The notes: generated from the letters alone by a model not told the origin. Counted from the first letter of the stretch, positions 10,820 through 22,226 are shown. The stretch is DNA of 64,000 bases from Ichthyophis bannanicus (GCA_033557465.1 CM066035.1:916060235-916124234), one strand, 5' to 3'. Program-made: numbers and translations.

Positions 10820-13800
10820 ATGGCGTGCACTCCTGCGTTCTCGTGCGCCACTATCAATGTGGCCAGCATTTTGACGGACCAGGCGCGGGCTGCGGCCTAT
10901 GATTTTCTTTCCACGAGTGGGATGTATGTCATCTTTTTGCAGGAGACCAGGCTCACCTCGCTCGCTAGCCTTCATCGGGCGAAGCGGGAGTGGTGGTGGT
11001 GTCCTTCGTACTGGTCACTTGCGGCCCAGCCCTACGCAGGAGTGGCGGTTTTGTTCACGTCTCACCTATTTCAGGTGCAGTATGTGTGGGAACTGGAGCA
11101 GGGCCAGTGTTTGCTCTTAGACGGCTGCTGCGGGCCCTATCGGTTCCGTTTCATGGTGGTCTACGGCCCCCAGTCTAAGTTGGCGCGGAAGACCCTGTTT
11201 CAGGTCATCCGCCCCTACTTACACACCTCCCGTTTGGTGGTCCTCGCAGGGGATTTTAACACCACCACCCTGTTGCAGGACCGAGGGGGGGAGCGTTGCC
11301 CACCCAGTTACGAGGGCCTATTTTTGGCCGAGATGACCCGGACGGCTGACCTAGTGGATGTATACCACCGGGCCTTTCCACAGTCGCCGGGTTTCACCTA
11401 CTACCATGGGACCTGCAGGAGTCGTATCGATCGGATATATGTGAGTGCCCGGGTGGAGTGTTCCCCTCCGCAGTTGCAGGCGGTTGGCTTTTCGGACCAC
11501 TGCATCCTCTCTGTGTCCTTCTTGGCTAATCACGAGGAGCTCAGCAGGGGTCCTGGCCTGTGGCGACTGAATGTGCAGTTGTTGGCAACATCAGCGGTGG
11601 TCCAGGAGTTCTTGGCCTTTCTCGCAGACCAGGAGACCCTGTTGGGTATTTTTCCTTCCCGTGGTGCTTGGTGGGATGAGGTGAAGACGCGTGCCCGCAC
11701 ACTCTTCCGTTCCCGGGGTACCTCCATTGCTCGGTCCCGCTACCTCACCTACACTGTCCTCCGGAGGTCGCTGGACTGTTTGGTATCCCGAGGGGCAGTG
11801 CGGGAGGAGGTGGAAGAGGTGCGAGTCCAGCTCCGTGGCCTGCTTTATGATCGCCATGCCTCCCTTTGCTTCAAGGGGGCGGCTGGTAGGGTCGCCACTC
11901 CAGACCCTTTCCTAAATTGCAGGGAGAGGGTTCGGCGTCGGGAGGTCATGGCCCTGCGGGGCGAGGACGGTACCCTTCATACCTCCCAGGAGGACCTTTT
12001 GCGGATGGTGGGGGACTACTTCTCGGACCTGTTTTGGGATCGCCCTGTGGATCTCACCCATATCCGAGAGTACCTGGGCCTTCCCCCGGTGTATTCGGCT
12101 GTGGTCCAGGCACAGGTTGATGCACTCGCTGCTCCAATTCAGCAGGTGGAGGTGGAGAGGGCGATTCGTGCCATGCCGTTGGGGAAGGTGCCTGGGCGTG
12201 ATGGACTCCCAGTGGAGTTCTATCGCACTTTCATCTCCCAGCTGGCCCCCTTCCTGACCTCCCTGTTTCAGGAGATCATGGACACGGGGTTTCTCCCGCG
12301 GTCATTTCGCGAGTCAGTCCTGCTGCTGCTCTACAAGGGAAAGGATGATAGCTCCTTGGACTTTTGGCGGCCGCTCTCTCTTCTGAACGTGGACCGGAAT
12401 ATCCTGGCCAAGTGTTTGGCCAACCAACTGGTGGAGGTGTCGGGCGCTTTGCTGTCACCGTCCCAGTATTGTTCTGTTCGGGGGAGAGGGGTCTGGATGC
12501 TGTCGCCACATTCCGGGAGATGGTGGAGAGAGGCCGGTCGCTCCAACGGGACCATTGGTTGGTCTCCTTGGACCAGTCCAAGGCCTTTGATCGAGTCAGT
12601 CACCGGTACCTGTGGTTGGTGCTCCAGCACGTCGGCCTCCCCGCAGGTTTCCTCTTCATCTTGCAGGCGCTGTACCGACGGGGGGTGAGCTTCCCGTTTA
12701 TTAACGGGTGGCTCGGACGGCCTTTTTGTGTCGCCTCGGGGGTACGGCAGGGGCGCCCTTTGAGCCCCCTGCTGTATGTCTTCTCCCTCGACCCCTTCCT
12801 CCGGAGATTGTCCTCAGGTGGGTTGCGGGGCCTGGAGGCGCCTGGTGCGCCCCCGGTGACTGTCGTTGCCTACGCTGACGACATCTCAGTTTACGTGGAC
12901 GGCACTGAAGGGGTAGAGGCCCTGCGGGAGGCCGTGGAGGAGTACTCGGAGGTGGCCCATTCTGTTGTCAACCACAGCAAGTGCCAGACACTGTGGTTGG
13001 GACCCTCGGAGGCCTCCTCTCCTTCCTGCGCCCCTTTCCTCCTCCTGTGGGGGAGGTCCGCGTTTTGGGCCTCGTCTTTGGCTCGGAGGACTGTGTGGTG
13101 TCCAATTGGGATCGTTGTCTTGAGAATGCACGGTGTCGGGTGCTGCGGTGGAGGGGGTGGAAGTGTACGTTCGAGGAGAAGATCAAACTCCTCGGGACGT
13201 TTCTGCTTCCACTCTTTCTGCACGTGGCCACGGTCTTCGTTTTTCCGTCGTCCCGTCAGGCGTCTGTTAGTGCTGTCTTTTTCTGTTTTCTGTGGGGTAA
13301 CCACCTGAACCCTGTCCAGCGCAACATCGTTTGCCTGGATCGGGCACAGGGTGGTTTAGGTATGTTGCACCCCCTTGTCTTCCTGTCAGTCTTGTCTATG
13401 GCGTTTCACTTGGATAGGATGCGGGAGGGGGGTGGGGTTTGGTGGGTGGCCTCCTATCGGGGGTGGTTCTCCCGCTTTTGGGAGCAGTGGGCGGGGGCGT
13501 CCTCGGTCCCATGTGTGCGTCGAAGTGGGGAACAGGCCCCATCGTACGTTTTTGCGATGGTGGGGCTCATTCGGCGGTGGGGGGTGACCGACCCGCTCGC
13601 TCAGTCCTTGGGGCGGAAAGGATTGTACCGGATGGTACTCACCTCCCACTTTCAACCAAGGTGGGCCCTGTGGGACTGTCCAGCGGATGTGATGCAGCGG
13701 GGCCTTCGGCAGTTGAACTCCCCTCGGCTGCCGAAGAAGGTTCGGGATGTGGCCTGGTTGTCTTTCCACAGGCGTTTGTACGTCAGGGACAACCTCAAGT

Positions 13801-14309
13801 ACAGGTCACAGGCTGAGCGGGGCTGTCCGAGGGCAGGGTGTGAAGGGCAGACGGAGACCATGGACCATTTCCTCCAGCAGTGCCCCTTTAATGTGGCGGC
13901 CTGCCGGTTGGTGTCTACTGCTCTTCACCTGCGTGATCTTTCCCTGCTTACGTATGCAGAGTGGGTGTACGGGGCCTTGTCCTTTCCTTTAAGGCAGGAC
14001 TCGTGGACCCTCTACCTCATCACGGCTGTAGTGCGCTACCACCTGTGGCAAGCGTGCTGTCATGTCTCGGCCCGGGGGTTGGTCCTGCCCCTCGACAAGG
14101 TGGTGCGGGACATTCTGGAGGAAGTGTCCAGCATGGCGCAATGCAAAAGGCGGGTGGTGGAGGCCCATCGTTGGGAGCATCTGTGGCGTCACCTCACACT
14201 CCGCCCCCCCGTGAGGGGGAGGGTTGCCCTGGGGTTTACTTTGTTAGGGCTTTGGGGGTTTTCTCCTGGTGGATGGGGAGGGGAAACTGGGGGGGGGGGG
14301 GGAGGGTGA
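10820..14309 (+). pseudogene. Tx1-like ORF2 (endonuclease-reverse transcriptase), copy 2, two frameshifts
   Basis: The APE-type endonuclease (about 10820-11530) shows FLQETRLTS, GDFNTTTL, SRIDRIYV and the SDH motif. The RT (about 12130-12980) shows GKVPGRDGLPVEFYRTFI, LDQSKAFDRV, ASGVRQGRPLSPLLY and YADD in VVAYADDISVYVDG. The C-terminal domain carries CPRAGCEGQTETMDHF and a following Cys near 13830-13890. It is open in one frame to about 12480, in a second from about 12490 to 13035 and in a third from about 13040 to the stop at 14307-14309. Two frameshifts therefore inactivate a protein of roughly 1160 residues. The C of RQGC in copy 1 is R here. The ATG lies two bases after the ORF1 stop, as in copy 1. 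Confidence 0.87.
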
Positions 14310-14973
14310 TGGTACTGCAGCTTCCGAAGGAGGTTCGGCCATTCTTCCGCTCTCCCTCTCTCCTCGGGGGATGGGTTAAGTTGATCGCTCTGTCGCTCAT
14401 TTCAGGAGGGCTGCAGTTTCATTGTCCTTGTGTGCATCCCGCTCTACTGTCTTGCGTTGCAGGGCAGCACTGTGTTTTGTTCTTTTTATGGTTTTGTATT
14501 GTTTCTTTGGTTTCTTTTGTGGGCTTTTGTTGGGGAAGGGCCAGATGTTGCCTTTTTTTTTTTTTTGGGGGGGGGTGGGTGGTTTTCATATTGGTAAGGG
14601 GATGTGGATTTTTCTTTTGATGTTTTTTTTCTTTGTGGGGTGGATGGGGATGGGGCAGGGATTGGGGTGGGGGGTGGGGGAGCTGCTGCTCCTTATTAGG
14701 GGCGGGGGTGGGGATGGCGGATTATGTATCTTGGGTTTTCATGCTGGTGTGGGGGTATCGGGTTTGTTTGGGGGGGGGGGGTTTGGCAGTCCCCAACAGT
14801 TGGGTGCCATGGACATGAACATTGCCTGGACTGGTCTGGGTTGTTGTCGGGGGGGGGGGGGGTTGGGCACGTGGGCTGTTTGCTGTGTTTGATGGTGGGT
14901 TTGGGGAGGTGGGTCACGGGGGGGGCTCAGTTTCTTGTTTTTGCTCTGTCGGGGTGGGTGGGGGTTTTGGGGG
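14310..14973 (+). other. Tx1-like 3' UTR, copy 2, first part
   Basis: G/T-rich non-coding tail matching 5423-6310 of copy 1, up to 'GGGGTGGGTGGGGGTTTTGG'. It includes uninterrupted runs of 10 or more G near 14289, 14770 and 14851. It stops at the insertion that begins near 14974 and resumes at 16068-16145. Confidence 0.7.
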
Positions 14974-15120
14974 TAACATAGTAACATAGTAAGTGACGGC
15001 AGATAAAGACCAGCATGGTCCATCTAGTCTGCCCAGCAAGATGGCAAGGGTAGGTGCACCTGTCGCTCTGTGCAGGCCACCCCTCCCCATGTTTTTGTTT
15101 CTGTTTAGGGGTGAACCCAC
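14974..15120 (-). mobile_element. LINE 3' tail (CR1/L2-like), minus strand
   Basis: Read on the minus strand it ends TTACTATGTTACTATGTTAC, a short tandem tail of the kind CR1/L2-group LINEs and their SINEs carry. It includes GACTAGATGGACCATG and, upstream, 'GGGGAGGGGTGGCCTGCAC'. A related stretch lies in plus orientation at 48496-48712. No coding part is present. Confidence 0.6.
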
Positions 15121-15987
15121 CACTCCATGATCTTTATAATATAGTAACTCTGTATATTCTTTCCACCATTTCTTGATCTTCTCAGCATCATTAACATGTA
15201 TCATTGAGCATCTTGTAACATTCCAATTCGAGGCTGGAATTCTTTCTTTAACTCTCGTAGCTTTAGGAAAGCTGATCTTGTTCTGCCTCTAATAGTTTCT
15301 TTTTCTAATTCCTTGCATGCGTCATTGTAGTACTTCTCCTTGTTTTGTTTTGCTGCACGTTGGAAATCTCTATTGAGTTCTGCGATTGCCTCTCTTTCTC
15401 CTCTGGCTTTAGCTTCTCTGCGTTTTTGGGCAATTTTCAGAGTTTCCTCAGTCATCTATTTTGCTTTTTCACTTTTTGTAGAGATTTCTCGCTTTCTTCC
15501 AACACAACCTTCTTGATGTCATCCCATAATACTTCTGGAGCTCTGTCATTTGTTTCTAAAGCAGCAAATTGATTTTGCAAGCAGTCTTTAAATTCCGGTG
15601 GTATATTCTCAAGGTCATATTTTGCTACATTCATGAGTGGTCTGCTCTTTTTCAACTTTAACTTGAGTTTGCAACCAGTAGTTGGTGATCTGTACCACAG
15701 TTAGCTCCAGGTTTTGTCTTTGTTGATATTGCAGAATTCTATCAGTCTTTCTCCAGCTTCATTTCTGTTGCCATGTCCAAATTTTCCAACCACTTTGCCT
15801 TCTTCTTTGTTGCCAACTTTTGCGTTCCAGTCATCCATGAGTATCAGAATATCCTCTTTGCATGTTCTGTCAATTTCAGCTTGTACGTCTTCATAGAACT
15901 CATCAATATCATCCTCTTCTGCAATTGTTGTTGGGGCATATACTTGAATTATAGTTCTGCTGATGGGCATTCCTCGTAGATGGATAG
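15121..15987 (-). pseudogene. RTE-type LINE fragment (endonuclease to linker)
   Basis: On the minus strand, 15987 down to 15701 reads ISRTIIQVYAPTTIAEEDDI, then a GKVVGKFGHGNRNEAGERLI block typical of RTE endonucleases (often misannotated as craniofacial development protein 2). It is followed by KSRPLMNVAKYDLENIPPEF and a basic helical linker (KIAQKRREAKARGEREAIAE) down to about 15130. A middle part of the endonuclease is missing, since GERLIEFCNINKDK joins directly to the linker side. The fragment is cut at its 5' end by a DIRS terminus and at its 3' end by the LINE tail at 15120. It is homologous to the longer copy at 36404-40081. Confidence 0.75.
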
Positions 15988-16067
15988 AAAGCGTATTTAC
16001 TCACCTGTAACAGGTGTTCTCCGCGGACGCAGGAATCAGTCCTCACATATGGGTGACATCGGCACCG
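15988..16067 (-). repeat. Solitary DIRS terminal-repeat fragment
   Basis: About 80 bases read 'TATTTACTCACCTGTAACAG', then 'GCAGGAATCAGTCCTCACAT' and ATGGGTGACATCGGC. This is the inverted form of the right terminus seen at 22500-22598 and 35060-35137, with a distinct middle (CTCCGCGGACGC). It belongs to a DIRS variant otherwise absent here. Nothing else of that element is present, so it is probably a deletion remnant. Confidence 0.65.
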
Positions 16068-16145
16068 ACTGTGGGTCTTGTTTGGGTTGCCTGTTTTGCT
16101 TTTTGTTTGTATTTTGTTGCTTGTTTCTAATAAATCAAAATTTCC

Positions 16146-16555
16146 ATATGGACCAAGTAGCCAGGATTTTTCGAATTTGGGGAACCCCGGACATAGACCT
16201 CTTTGCAAGTCCGTGGAATGCCAAACTTCCCCGGTTCTGTTCCAGAATTCCGTGTCATGGAGTTCAGGCCAAGGATGCCTTCCTCCTTCATTGGGGTCAA
16301 GACTTCCTTTATGCCTTTCCACCAATTCCCCTAATTCCCAAAACACTATTCAAGCTTCAGAGAGATCGAGGGACCATGATCCTCATAGAACCACATTGGC
16401 CACGCCAAGTGTGGTACCCCCTACTTCTGCATCTCTCTCAAGCTCCCTCCCTGGACTTGGGCTCTGCACCAGACCTTCTATCCCAGGAAGAGGGAACATT
16501 ATGGCACCCAAACCCCCAGTCGCTCCATCTCAGGGCTTGGTTGCTGAGGGCTTAG
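16146..16555 (+). CDS. DIRS-B1 pol C-terminal, methyltransferase-like domain (partial, open)
   Basis: An uninterrupted frame reads QVARIFRIWGTPDIDLFASP, then a KDAFLLHWGQDFLYAFPPIPL block, ILIEPHWPRQVWYPLLL, and ends LRAWLLRA with a stop at 16553-16555. DIRS pol proteins are known to carry a domain after RNase H related to phage adenine methyltransferases. FPP followed by a WPRQ-W motif fits that region. The 5' part of the protein is cut off by the Tx1-like insertion at 16145, so it cannot be made as such. Assignment to the methyltransferase domain is from position and motif only. Confidence 0.6.
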
Positions 16556-16821
16556 ACCGTCAAGATTTTCATCTCTCTCAGCAAGTCAGAGATGTTATTC
16601 ATGCCTCTAGAAAGCCTTCTACTAGATGTTCCTATGCTTTCAAATGGAAAAGATTTACCATTTGGTGTTCAGAGAAGGGTCTAAACCCTCTTGCAATACC
16701 TCTGAATTCTCTACTAGAGTATCTCCCGCATCTATCCCATGCAGGTCTGAAAACGAATTCAGTAAGAGTCCATTTGAGTGCTATTGCAGCGTCCCTCAAG
16801 CCTCTCAATGGACAACCTATT
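16300..16821 (+). pseudogene. DIRS-B1 tyrosine recombinase, N-terminal part
   Basis: This overlaps the preceding domain in another frame, the usual DIRS arrangement. It reads FHLSQQVRDVIHASRKPSTR, then CSYAFKWKRFTIWCSEKG and LKTNSVRVHLSAIAASLKPL, which match the DNA-binding N-terminal part of the recombinases at 21064-21400 and 30246-30626. The frame stops making sense at 16821, where DIRS-A1 begins, and the protein continues at 22599. The overlap start is not defined by an ATG I can defend. Confidence 0.75.
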
Positions 16822-16985
16822 CTCCAGGACCAAGCAGGAAGTCAGTCCTCACATATGGGTGTCATCGGCGCCGATGAAGCCCCAGCGGTGCATTTCCCCA
16901 GCTTTCCATGAAAGCCTTTGGGAATGCTGGCACGCATGCGCAGTTCCCTTCCCGCCTAAAGGTGCCATCTTACTTCAGTCTCTTT
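16822..16985 (+). repeat. DIRS-A1 left terminal inverted repeat
   Basis: It begins CTCCAGGACCAAGCAGGAAG and runs through ATGGGTGTCATCGGCGCCGA, 'CATTTCCCCAGCTTTCCATG' and GGTGCCATCTTAC. It is inverted relative to 22410-22545 (GTAAGATGGCACC, 'CATGGAAAGCTGGGGAAATG', TCGGCGCCGATGA). The outermost bases of the two ends differ, as in DIRS elements. Confidence 0.85.
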
Positions 16986-17231
16986 TTTTCCGAGAAGCCC
17001 ATCGGACGTGTGTCCTGTTCTCCCGGATAAAAGTGATTTTTTCTTCGGTGATTTTCGCTATTTTTTCTCCGGTTCGACGCCGGTTCCCCTCCCGCCGGGT
17101 TCGGTACACCGGTATCGAGCCCGTTTTCTTCATTTTTCGGTTTTTGCCCTTCATGGCTGGCGTTCACGCCCTTTTTTCCTTTTTCACTGGAAGGCTGGTC
17201 TTTTGACCTCGCTGGGGCTATTTTTTCCCCG

Positions 17232-19145
17232 ATGGCTTCCAGTGGTTTCAAAAAGTGTGATCGGTGTAAGAAGATTCTCTCACCGACACACACGATTGCT
17301 GCCTTCGGTGCCTTGGCACTGACCACGACCCAAAGTCGTGTGGGCCATGTGGGAAGATGTCTTCCAAGGCACTAAAGAGTCGACAGCATCAAAAGGAAAA
17401 GGTTTTTCTTGGACTCTGCCTCCGGCTGGGCCCGGATCTCGTCTGAGGCCTCGACATCTCGGGATTCCGATCCCGAGCGCCGTCGAAGCTCCTCGGACAG
17501 GGGGTCCCCCGACCGGGAACGAAAGAGGAAGAAGCAGCTCGCGAGGGCGGCGTCGGAAGAGGTCCCTGGTCCCTCGAGGGCCAGGTCTAAGACCCACGAC
17601 CGTCGCCCCGGGCCCGTGGACCAAGAGAAGCCTTCCAAAGTTCCTCGCGTGGAGCCGGAGTCTGCTGGACACGTAAGCCCTGTTGTCCTCGTGGACTCTC
17701 CTCCCAGAGAGCCGATGTCGGGCCCGGCGCCGCCAGGGCCCGAGTCGGTGGCTGCTGCGTCTCCCGAGCTGAGTCTCAGGATGACAGCCTTGGAGTGCAG
17801 ACCGTCTGCCTTTATGGAGCAGCAGCGGGCACTGATGGCCAGCCTGTCTGGTGCATCTGCCCCGACCACCAGGACGTCGACTTCGAAGTCAACCCCGGAG
17901 ACTGAGCCGATACTAGAGACCCTCGTGGCTCGCAGTTGTCCTCGGTCGAGATCTCCCTTGACCTCCCGTTCAGGACCGAGGGTGTCGACGCCAGTGCCCC
18001 CGGTGTCAGGGCGGGTGCCTCGGGGTCCTGCGGGGTCGGACCCTGACTCCTCATCGGACGAGTCCGCCTGGGAGACGGAGGACGAGGAGTCTCCCGATAA
18101 CTTTAAGACTCGGTGTGTCCCGTCAGACTCACCGCAGTCTGATCCCCGGAGTAGATCCCCTCCGGAGGACACTAGGTTCTCGGAGTTCATCCGGGATATG
18201 GCCGCTGCCTTGGCTATCCCTGCCGATCCCGAGGAAGAGCCTCGAGCTGAGGAGCTCGATGCTCTACAGTACGACTCTCCTCCGAAGGAGGCCTTTACTG
18301 TCCCAGTTCCTCCGATGCTGGAGCGGCTCCTCTTCCGTATGTGGGAGGCCCCGGCCTCGGTTCTCAGCAAGCGAGTCGATTCCATTTATCGACTCCACAA
18401 AAGCCCTGGTTTCCAGAAAGCACAGCTACCATACCATTCCATGGTTGTGGAATCGGCCATGCATCGTCTGAAGAGCCAGAAGATGCACTCTGCGGTGCCC
18501 CCCAGCAGGGAGGCCCACAACCTCGATGGCGTCGGTAGGAAGTGCTTCCAGGGGTCTATGCTTACTTGCCGTGTCCAGTCTTACCAGCTGTACATGGGCA
18601 TGTACTTGAGAGACCTGGCCAAGGAGTTGGCCGGATTCTCTGCTGGTCTCTCCGGGGAACCCTTGCAGAGATTTCAGACCTTGTCCTCGGGGATTCGGGA
18701 ATGCTCCAAGTTCATTTCCCTTGCCGCCTACGATGGCTTCGAGGCTTCGGCCCGAGTTGCGGCTGCCGGCATCGTGGCTCGACACCAGGCGTGGCTGCAG
18801 TCATCGGACCTCGAGCCATGGGTTCAGGACAAGTTGGTCGATGTCCCCTCCTGAGGTGAGAACCTTTTTGGCAAACCCGTGACCGAGAAGGCCACTCAGC
18901 TCAAGACCGAGCACCTTACCCGGACAAGGCTGTCGAGGAAGACCTCTGCCCCTTCACATAAGAAGAAGGGCTCGGGTAAAAAGTCCTTTTACATGAGGAA
19001 GGGCACTGCCTACAAACAGTACCCTCAGTATCAGGCTGCCCAAGCTGCCCCCCCAGGGTCAGCAAGCCAAGGGCTAGGGTAATGGGCCCCGTAGGCAGAG
19101 AACCCCCAAGCCTCAGGCCCCTGCTACCACTCAGCAGGGTGGGGG
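17232..19145 (+). pseudogene. DIRS-A1 gag, broken
   Basis: The nucleocapsid/structural protein of the element. It starts ASSGFKKCDRCKK, the first Cys pair of a zinc-binding region. A frameshift near 17300 loses the rest of that finger (compare A2: CRRCLGPDHDPLACGPCGK). It is open again from 17409 to 18854 with a Ser/Arg-rich segment, then the conserved core (SPPEDTRFSEFIRDMAAALA, FTVPVPPMLERLLFRMWEAP, QSYQLYMGMYLRDLAKEL) up to QDKLVDVPS. A TGA there (18852-18854) replaces the Arg codon of A2. The same frame continues to 19082 with the basic tail (RTRLSRKTSAPSHKKKGSGK). The core resembles the C-terminal domain of LAP2-alpha, a domesticated DIRS gag. Confidence 0.83.
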
Positions 19146-21063
19146 TTTTTGACTCCTTGAGCGTAGCCACTCCGTCCCTGCTTTCCCAGCCCTGCAAAGG
19201 CGGTCGCCTTGTACTCTTTGCCAACCAGTGGCCTCTCATTACCACTGACAGTTGGGTGCTGGACATAGTCCAAAAGGGCTATGCCCTGCATTTTCATAAA
19301 CTGCCTCCTCCTTACTTCCCAGGGGAGCCCTTGAGGCCTCCCCTGCACACAGACCTTCTCCTTCGAGAGCTCCAAGGTCTGTTGGTGGACAGGGTGGTGG
19401 AGCCTGTGCCTCCCCACTTGCAAGGTCACGGATTCTACTCCAGGTATTTCCTGGTACCCAAAAGGACCGGTGACCTTCGACCCATTCTGGACCTCAGGAA
19501 CCTCAACAAGTTCCTAGAGAAAGAAAAGTTCAAGATGCTTACTCTTGGAACGCTTCTGCCTTACCTCCAGCAGGGAGATTGGCTATGCTCCTTAGATCTA
19601 AAGGATGCGTACACTCACATCCTCATTCATCCAGACCACAGAAAGTACCTCAGGTTCATTGTGGGAGGAAACCATTATCAGTACAGAGTCCTGCCTTTTG
19701 GCTTGACCTCTGCTCCCAGGGTCTTTACCAAATTCCTGGCAGTGGTGGCGGCCTACCTGAGAAATCAGGGAATCTTTGTCTTCCCCTATCTGGACGACTG
19801 GCTCATCAGGGGTCAAACGTGCCAAGAGGCCCAACAAGCCACCCTCAGAACCATTGCTCTGCTTCAAAACGTGGGCTTTGTCATAAACTTCGCAAAGTCC
19901 ACTTTGCTACCCTCCCAGAACTTGGAGTTCATGGGGCAAGATTGGATTCTCAACTGGCAAAGGCATTCTTGCCAGAAGACAGGGCTCAACGACTGATGGA
20001 CGTGGCCAAACAGTTCCTCAACAGATCCCTGGTCTCCGCCAGACTCTGCCTCAGACTTCTGGGCCACATGGCTTCCACAGTGCATGTGACTCCCAATGCA
20101 AGGCTCCATATGAGGCCTGCACAGTGGTGCCTTCAGACTCAGTGGTCTCAAGCCACAGGCCACCTAAGAGACAGGATAAAGGTGTCCAGACCCCTTTTGA
20201 CCTCCCTCAGCTGGTGGCTACATCCACCCAATCTGCTGCAGGGGATGCCCTTCCAAATGCCAGAATACTCGGTGGTCCTCACCACCGACGCCTCTCTGAA
20301 GGGCTGGGGTGCTCATTGTCTAGACAAGTGCACTCAGGGCCTCTGGTCTCCTTGGGAGGCAGCCCAACAAATCAATCTCCTGGAACTTCGAGCTATCCGC
20401 TTGGCTCTCAAAGCTTTTTCTCCGGCCCTGGCTCACAGCTCAGTCTTGATTCAAACAGACAACCAGGTAGCCATGTTTTATGTGAAGAAACAGGGCGGAA
20501 CAGGGTCCAAGCTCCTTTGTCAGGAGACTCAGGACCTTTGTTCCTTTGCCCTGCAGCACAACATGCTTCTCAAGGCGGTGTACCTTCCAGGCCAGGAGAA
20601 CTGCCTGGCAGACCGGTTGAGCAGAATTCTGCAGCCCCACGAGTGGCAGCTGCATCCCTTGGTCGTTTAGAAGATCTTCCTGAAGTGGGGTCTCCCTTGG
20701 ATAGATCTCTTTGCCAGTCCTCTGAACAAGCAACTGCCCAAGTTCTGCTCCAGGCAGCCGCATCCTTTGAGGATGGCACCAGGTGCTTTTCTGATGTCCT
20801 GGTCTCAGGGCCTCCTGTATGCGTTTCCTCCCACGCCATTGGTGGCCCGAACTCTTTTCAAGACTCTTCAGGACAAGTCCTCGGTCCTGCTGGTAGCTCC
20901 CAGATGGCCGAGGCAGCCTTGGTTTCCACTTCTGCTGCAGCTGGCAGTGGATTCCCCACTACCTCTGGGGTTACAACCCGACCTTCTCTCACAGGAGCAG
21001 GGTTCCCTTCTGCACCCCAATCTCAAAGCTCTCAATTTGATGGCCTGGAGGCTGCAAGGGTAG
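19082..21063 (+). pseudogene. DIRS-A1 pol: reverse transcriptase, RNase H, methyltransferase-like
   Basis: The RT is open in one frame (19082-19930) with FYSRYFLVPKRTGDLRPILD, SLDLKDAYTHILIHPDHR, QYRVLPFGLTSAPRVF and the catalytic motif FPYLDDWL. A one-base deletion near 19933 (after LEFMG) shifts the frame. RNase H then runs to 20670 with TTDASLKGWGAH, LLELRAIRLALKAF, QTDNQVAMFYVKKQ and AVYLPGQENCLADRLSRI. A TAG at 20668-20670 replaces the Gln codon present in A2. The methyltransferase-like part follows in the same frame (LPWIDLFASPLNKQLPKF, LLYAFPPTPL, LVAPRWPRQPWFPLLL) to a stop at 21061-21063. Two defects inactivate it. Confidence 0.87.
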
Positions 21064-22102
21064 TTTTGGCTCCCTGGGGCCTACCTCAGGAAGTTGAAGA
21101 GGTTGTCTTAGCCTCTAGGAAACAGTCCACTAGGAAAACCTATGCCCTCAAATGGAAGAGGTTTTGCTGTGTGGTGTCAGCTACGTACAGAGGATCCTTT
21201 TTCCTGTACTGTGCCAGTAGTGCTTCAGTACTTACTGCACTTGTCCAATCAGGGACTTAAGTCCAATTCTGTTCGGGTCAACCTCTCAGCTCTAGCAGCT
21301 CACCACTCACTTGTGGAGGGACATTCTCTGTCTGGTCACCCTTTGGTGTCCCACTTTCTCCGGGGCTTGCTTTTGCTCAAGCCCCCCATCCGTCCTCCTG
21401 CTCCTGAGTGGGAGCTGAATGTGATCTTGCAGCAACTGACCTCACCCACCCTTTGAGCCGATGGCTACTTGCCCTCTACGCTTCCTCTCCTGGAAGACTC
21501 TCTTCCTGATAGCCCTCACCTCGGCTATGCGAGTGAGTGAGCTTCAGGCCCTGGTCTGTGATAGGCCTTACACCAGGATTTATAGGAACAGGGTAGTCCT
21601 CAGGACACATCCCAAGTTCCTTCCTAAGGTTGTCTCCTCTTTCCACCTCAATCAGGAGGTGGTTCTTCCAACTTTCTTCCCTAGGCCTCATGCTAGCCAG
21701 GCTGAAGCAGTCCTGCATACCCTGGACTGTAGGAGGGCCTTATCCTTCTACCTTGACCGTACGCAGGGGCATAGAAGGGCTACTCAGCTCTTCGTCTCCT
21801 TTGACCCCAATAAGTTGGGGTTGGCTGTGTCCAAGCGTACCTTGTCCATCTGGGTGGCTGACTGTATCACCTGGGCTTACAAGGCGGCTGACCTTCCTTT
21901 GCAGGGTAGGGTCACGGCCCATCGTATCAGGGCAATGGCTGCCTCAGTGGCTCATCTCCGCTCTGTGCGCTTGGTAGACATCTGCAGGGCTGCAACTTGG
22001 TCTTCAAGCCAGACCTTTGCAGCCCACTACTGTCTGGAGAGGGAGTCCCGTAGGGACAGTGCTTTTGGCCAAGCAGTACTCCGGAATCTCTTTGAGGTTT
22101 AG
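20690..22102 (+). pseudogene. DIRS-A1 tyrosine recombinase, frameshifted
   Basis: This enzyme would integrate the circular cDNA. The N-terminal part overlaps pol in another frame (VLAPWGLPQEVEEVVLASRK, STRKTYALKWKRF). The frame changes near 21150-21200 and again near 21456. The catalytic half is open at 21461-22102: TSAMRVSELQAL holds the first Arg, VTAHRIRAMAASVAHL holds the H-x-x-R pair, and RAATWSSSQTFAAHYCLE holds the nucleophile Tyr. It ends GQAVLRNLFEV with a stop at 22100-22102. The catalytic residues R, H, R and Y are all present, so only the frame is broken. The 5' limit is approximate. Confidence 0.87.
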
Positions 22103-22226
22103 GCAACTCCTGCCCTCCGTTGGGCTACCGGTGGAGGTTGTGTCCTTGAAAAGCCTTTCTTTGCTGCTGGGACTAGAGGGGGTTCTCTTGTTCAGCCTGG
22201 GTTCCTCGGTAGCCCAGAGCTAGGGA

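Larger units (their letters stand above)
6391..16145 (+). mobile_element. Tx1-like LINE, copy 2 (with 5' region; 3' UTR interrupted)
   Basis: This is the second head-to-tail copy: a long 5' region (6391-8746), ORF1 (8747-10817), ORF2 (10820-14309) and a G/T-rich 3' UTR. The 3' UTR breaks at about 14973 and resumes at about 16068, where 'TTGTTGCTTGTTT' and a closing 'AAATTTCC' match the end of copy 1. The gap holds a LINE tail, an RTE fragment and a DIRS terminus. After 16145 the DIRS-B1 coding sequence resumes. The exact 5' boundary with copy 1 is unknown because no target duplication is evident. Confidence 0.82.

Noticed and set aside
17372..18385. 337-codon minus-strand open frame
   Set aside because: It is the reverse complement of DIRS-A1 gag, GC-rich and without independent motifs; the plus-strand gag explains the sequence.
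17409..18854. LAP2-alpha-like host gene
   Set aside because: The resemblance reflects the DIRS gag origin of that domain; the frame sits between DIRS terminal repeats and upstream of DIRS pol.
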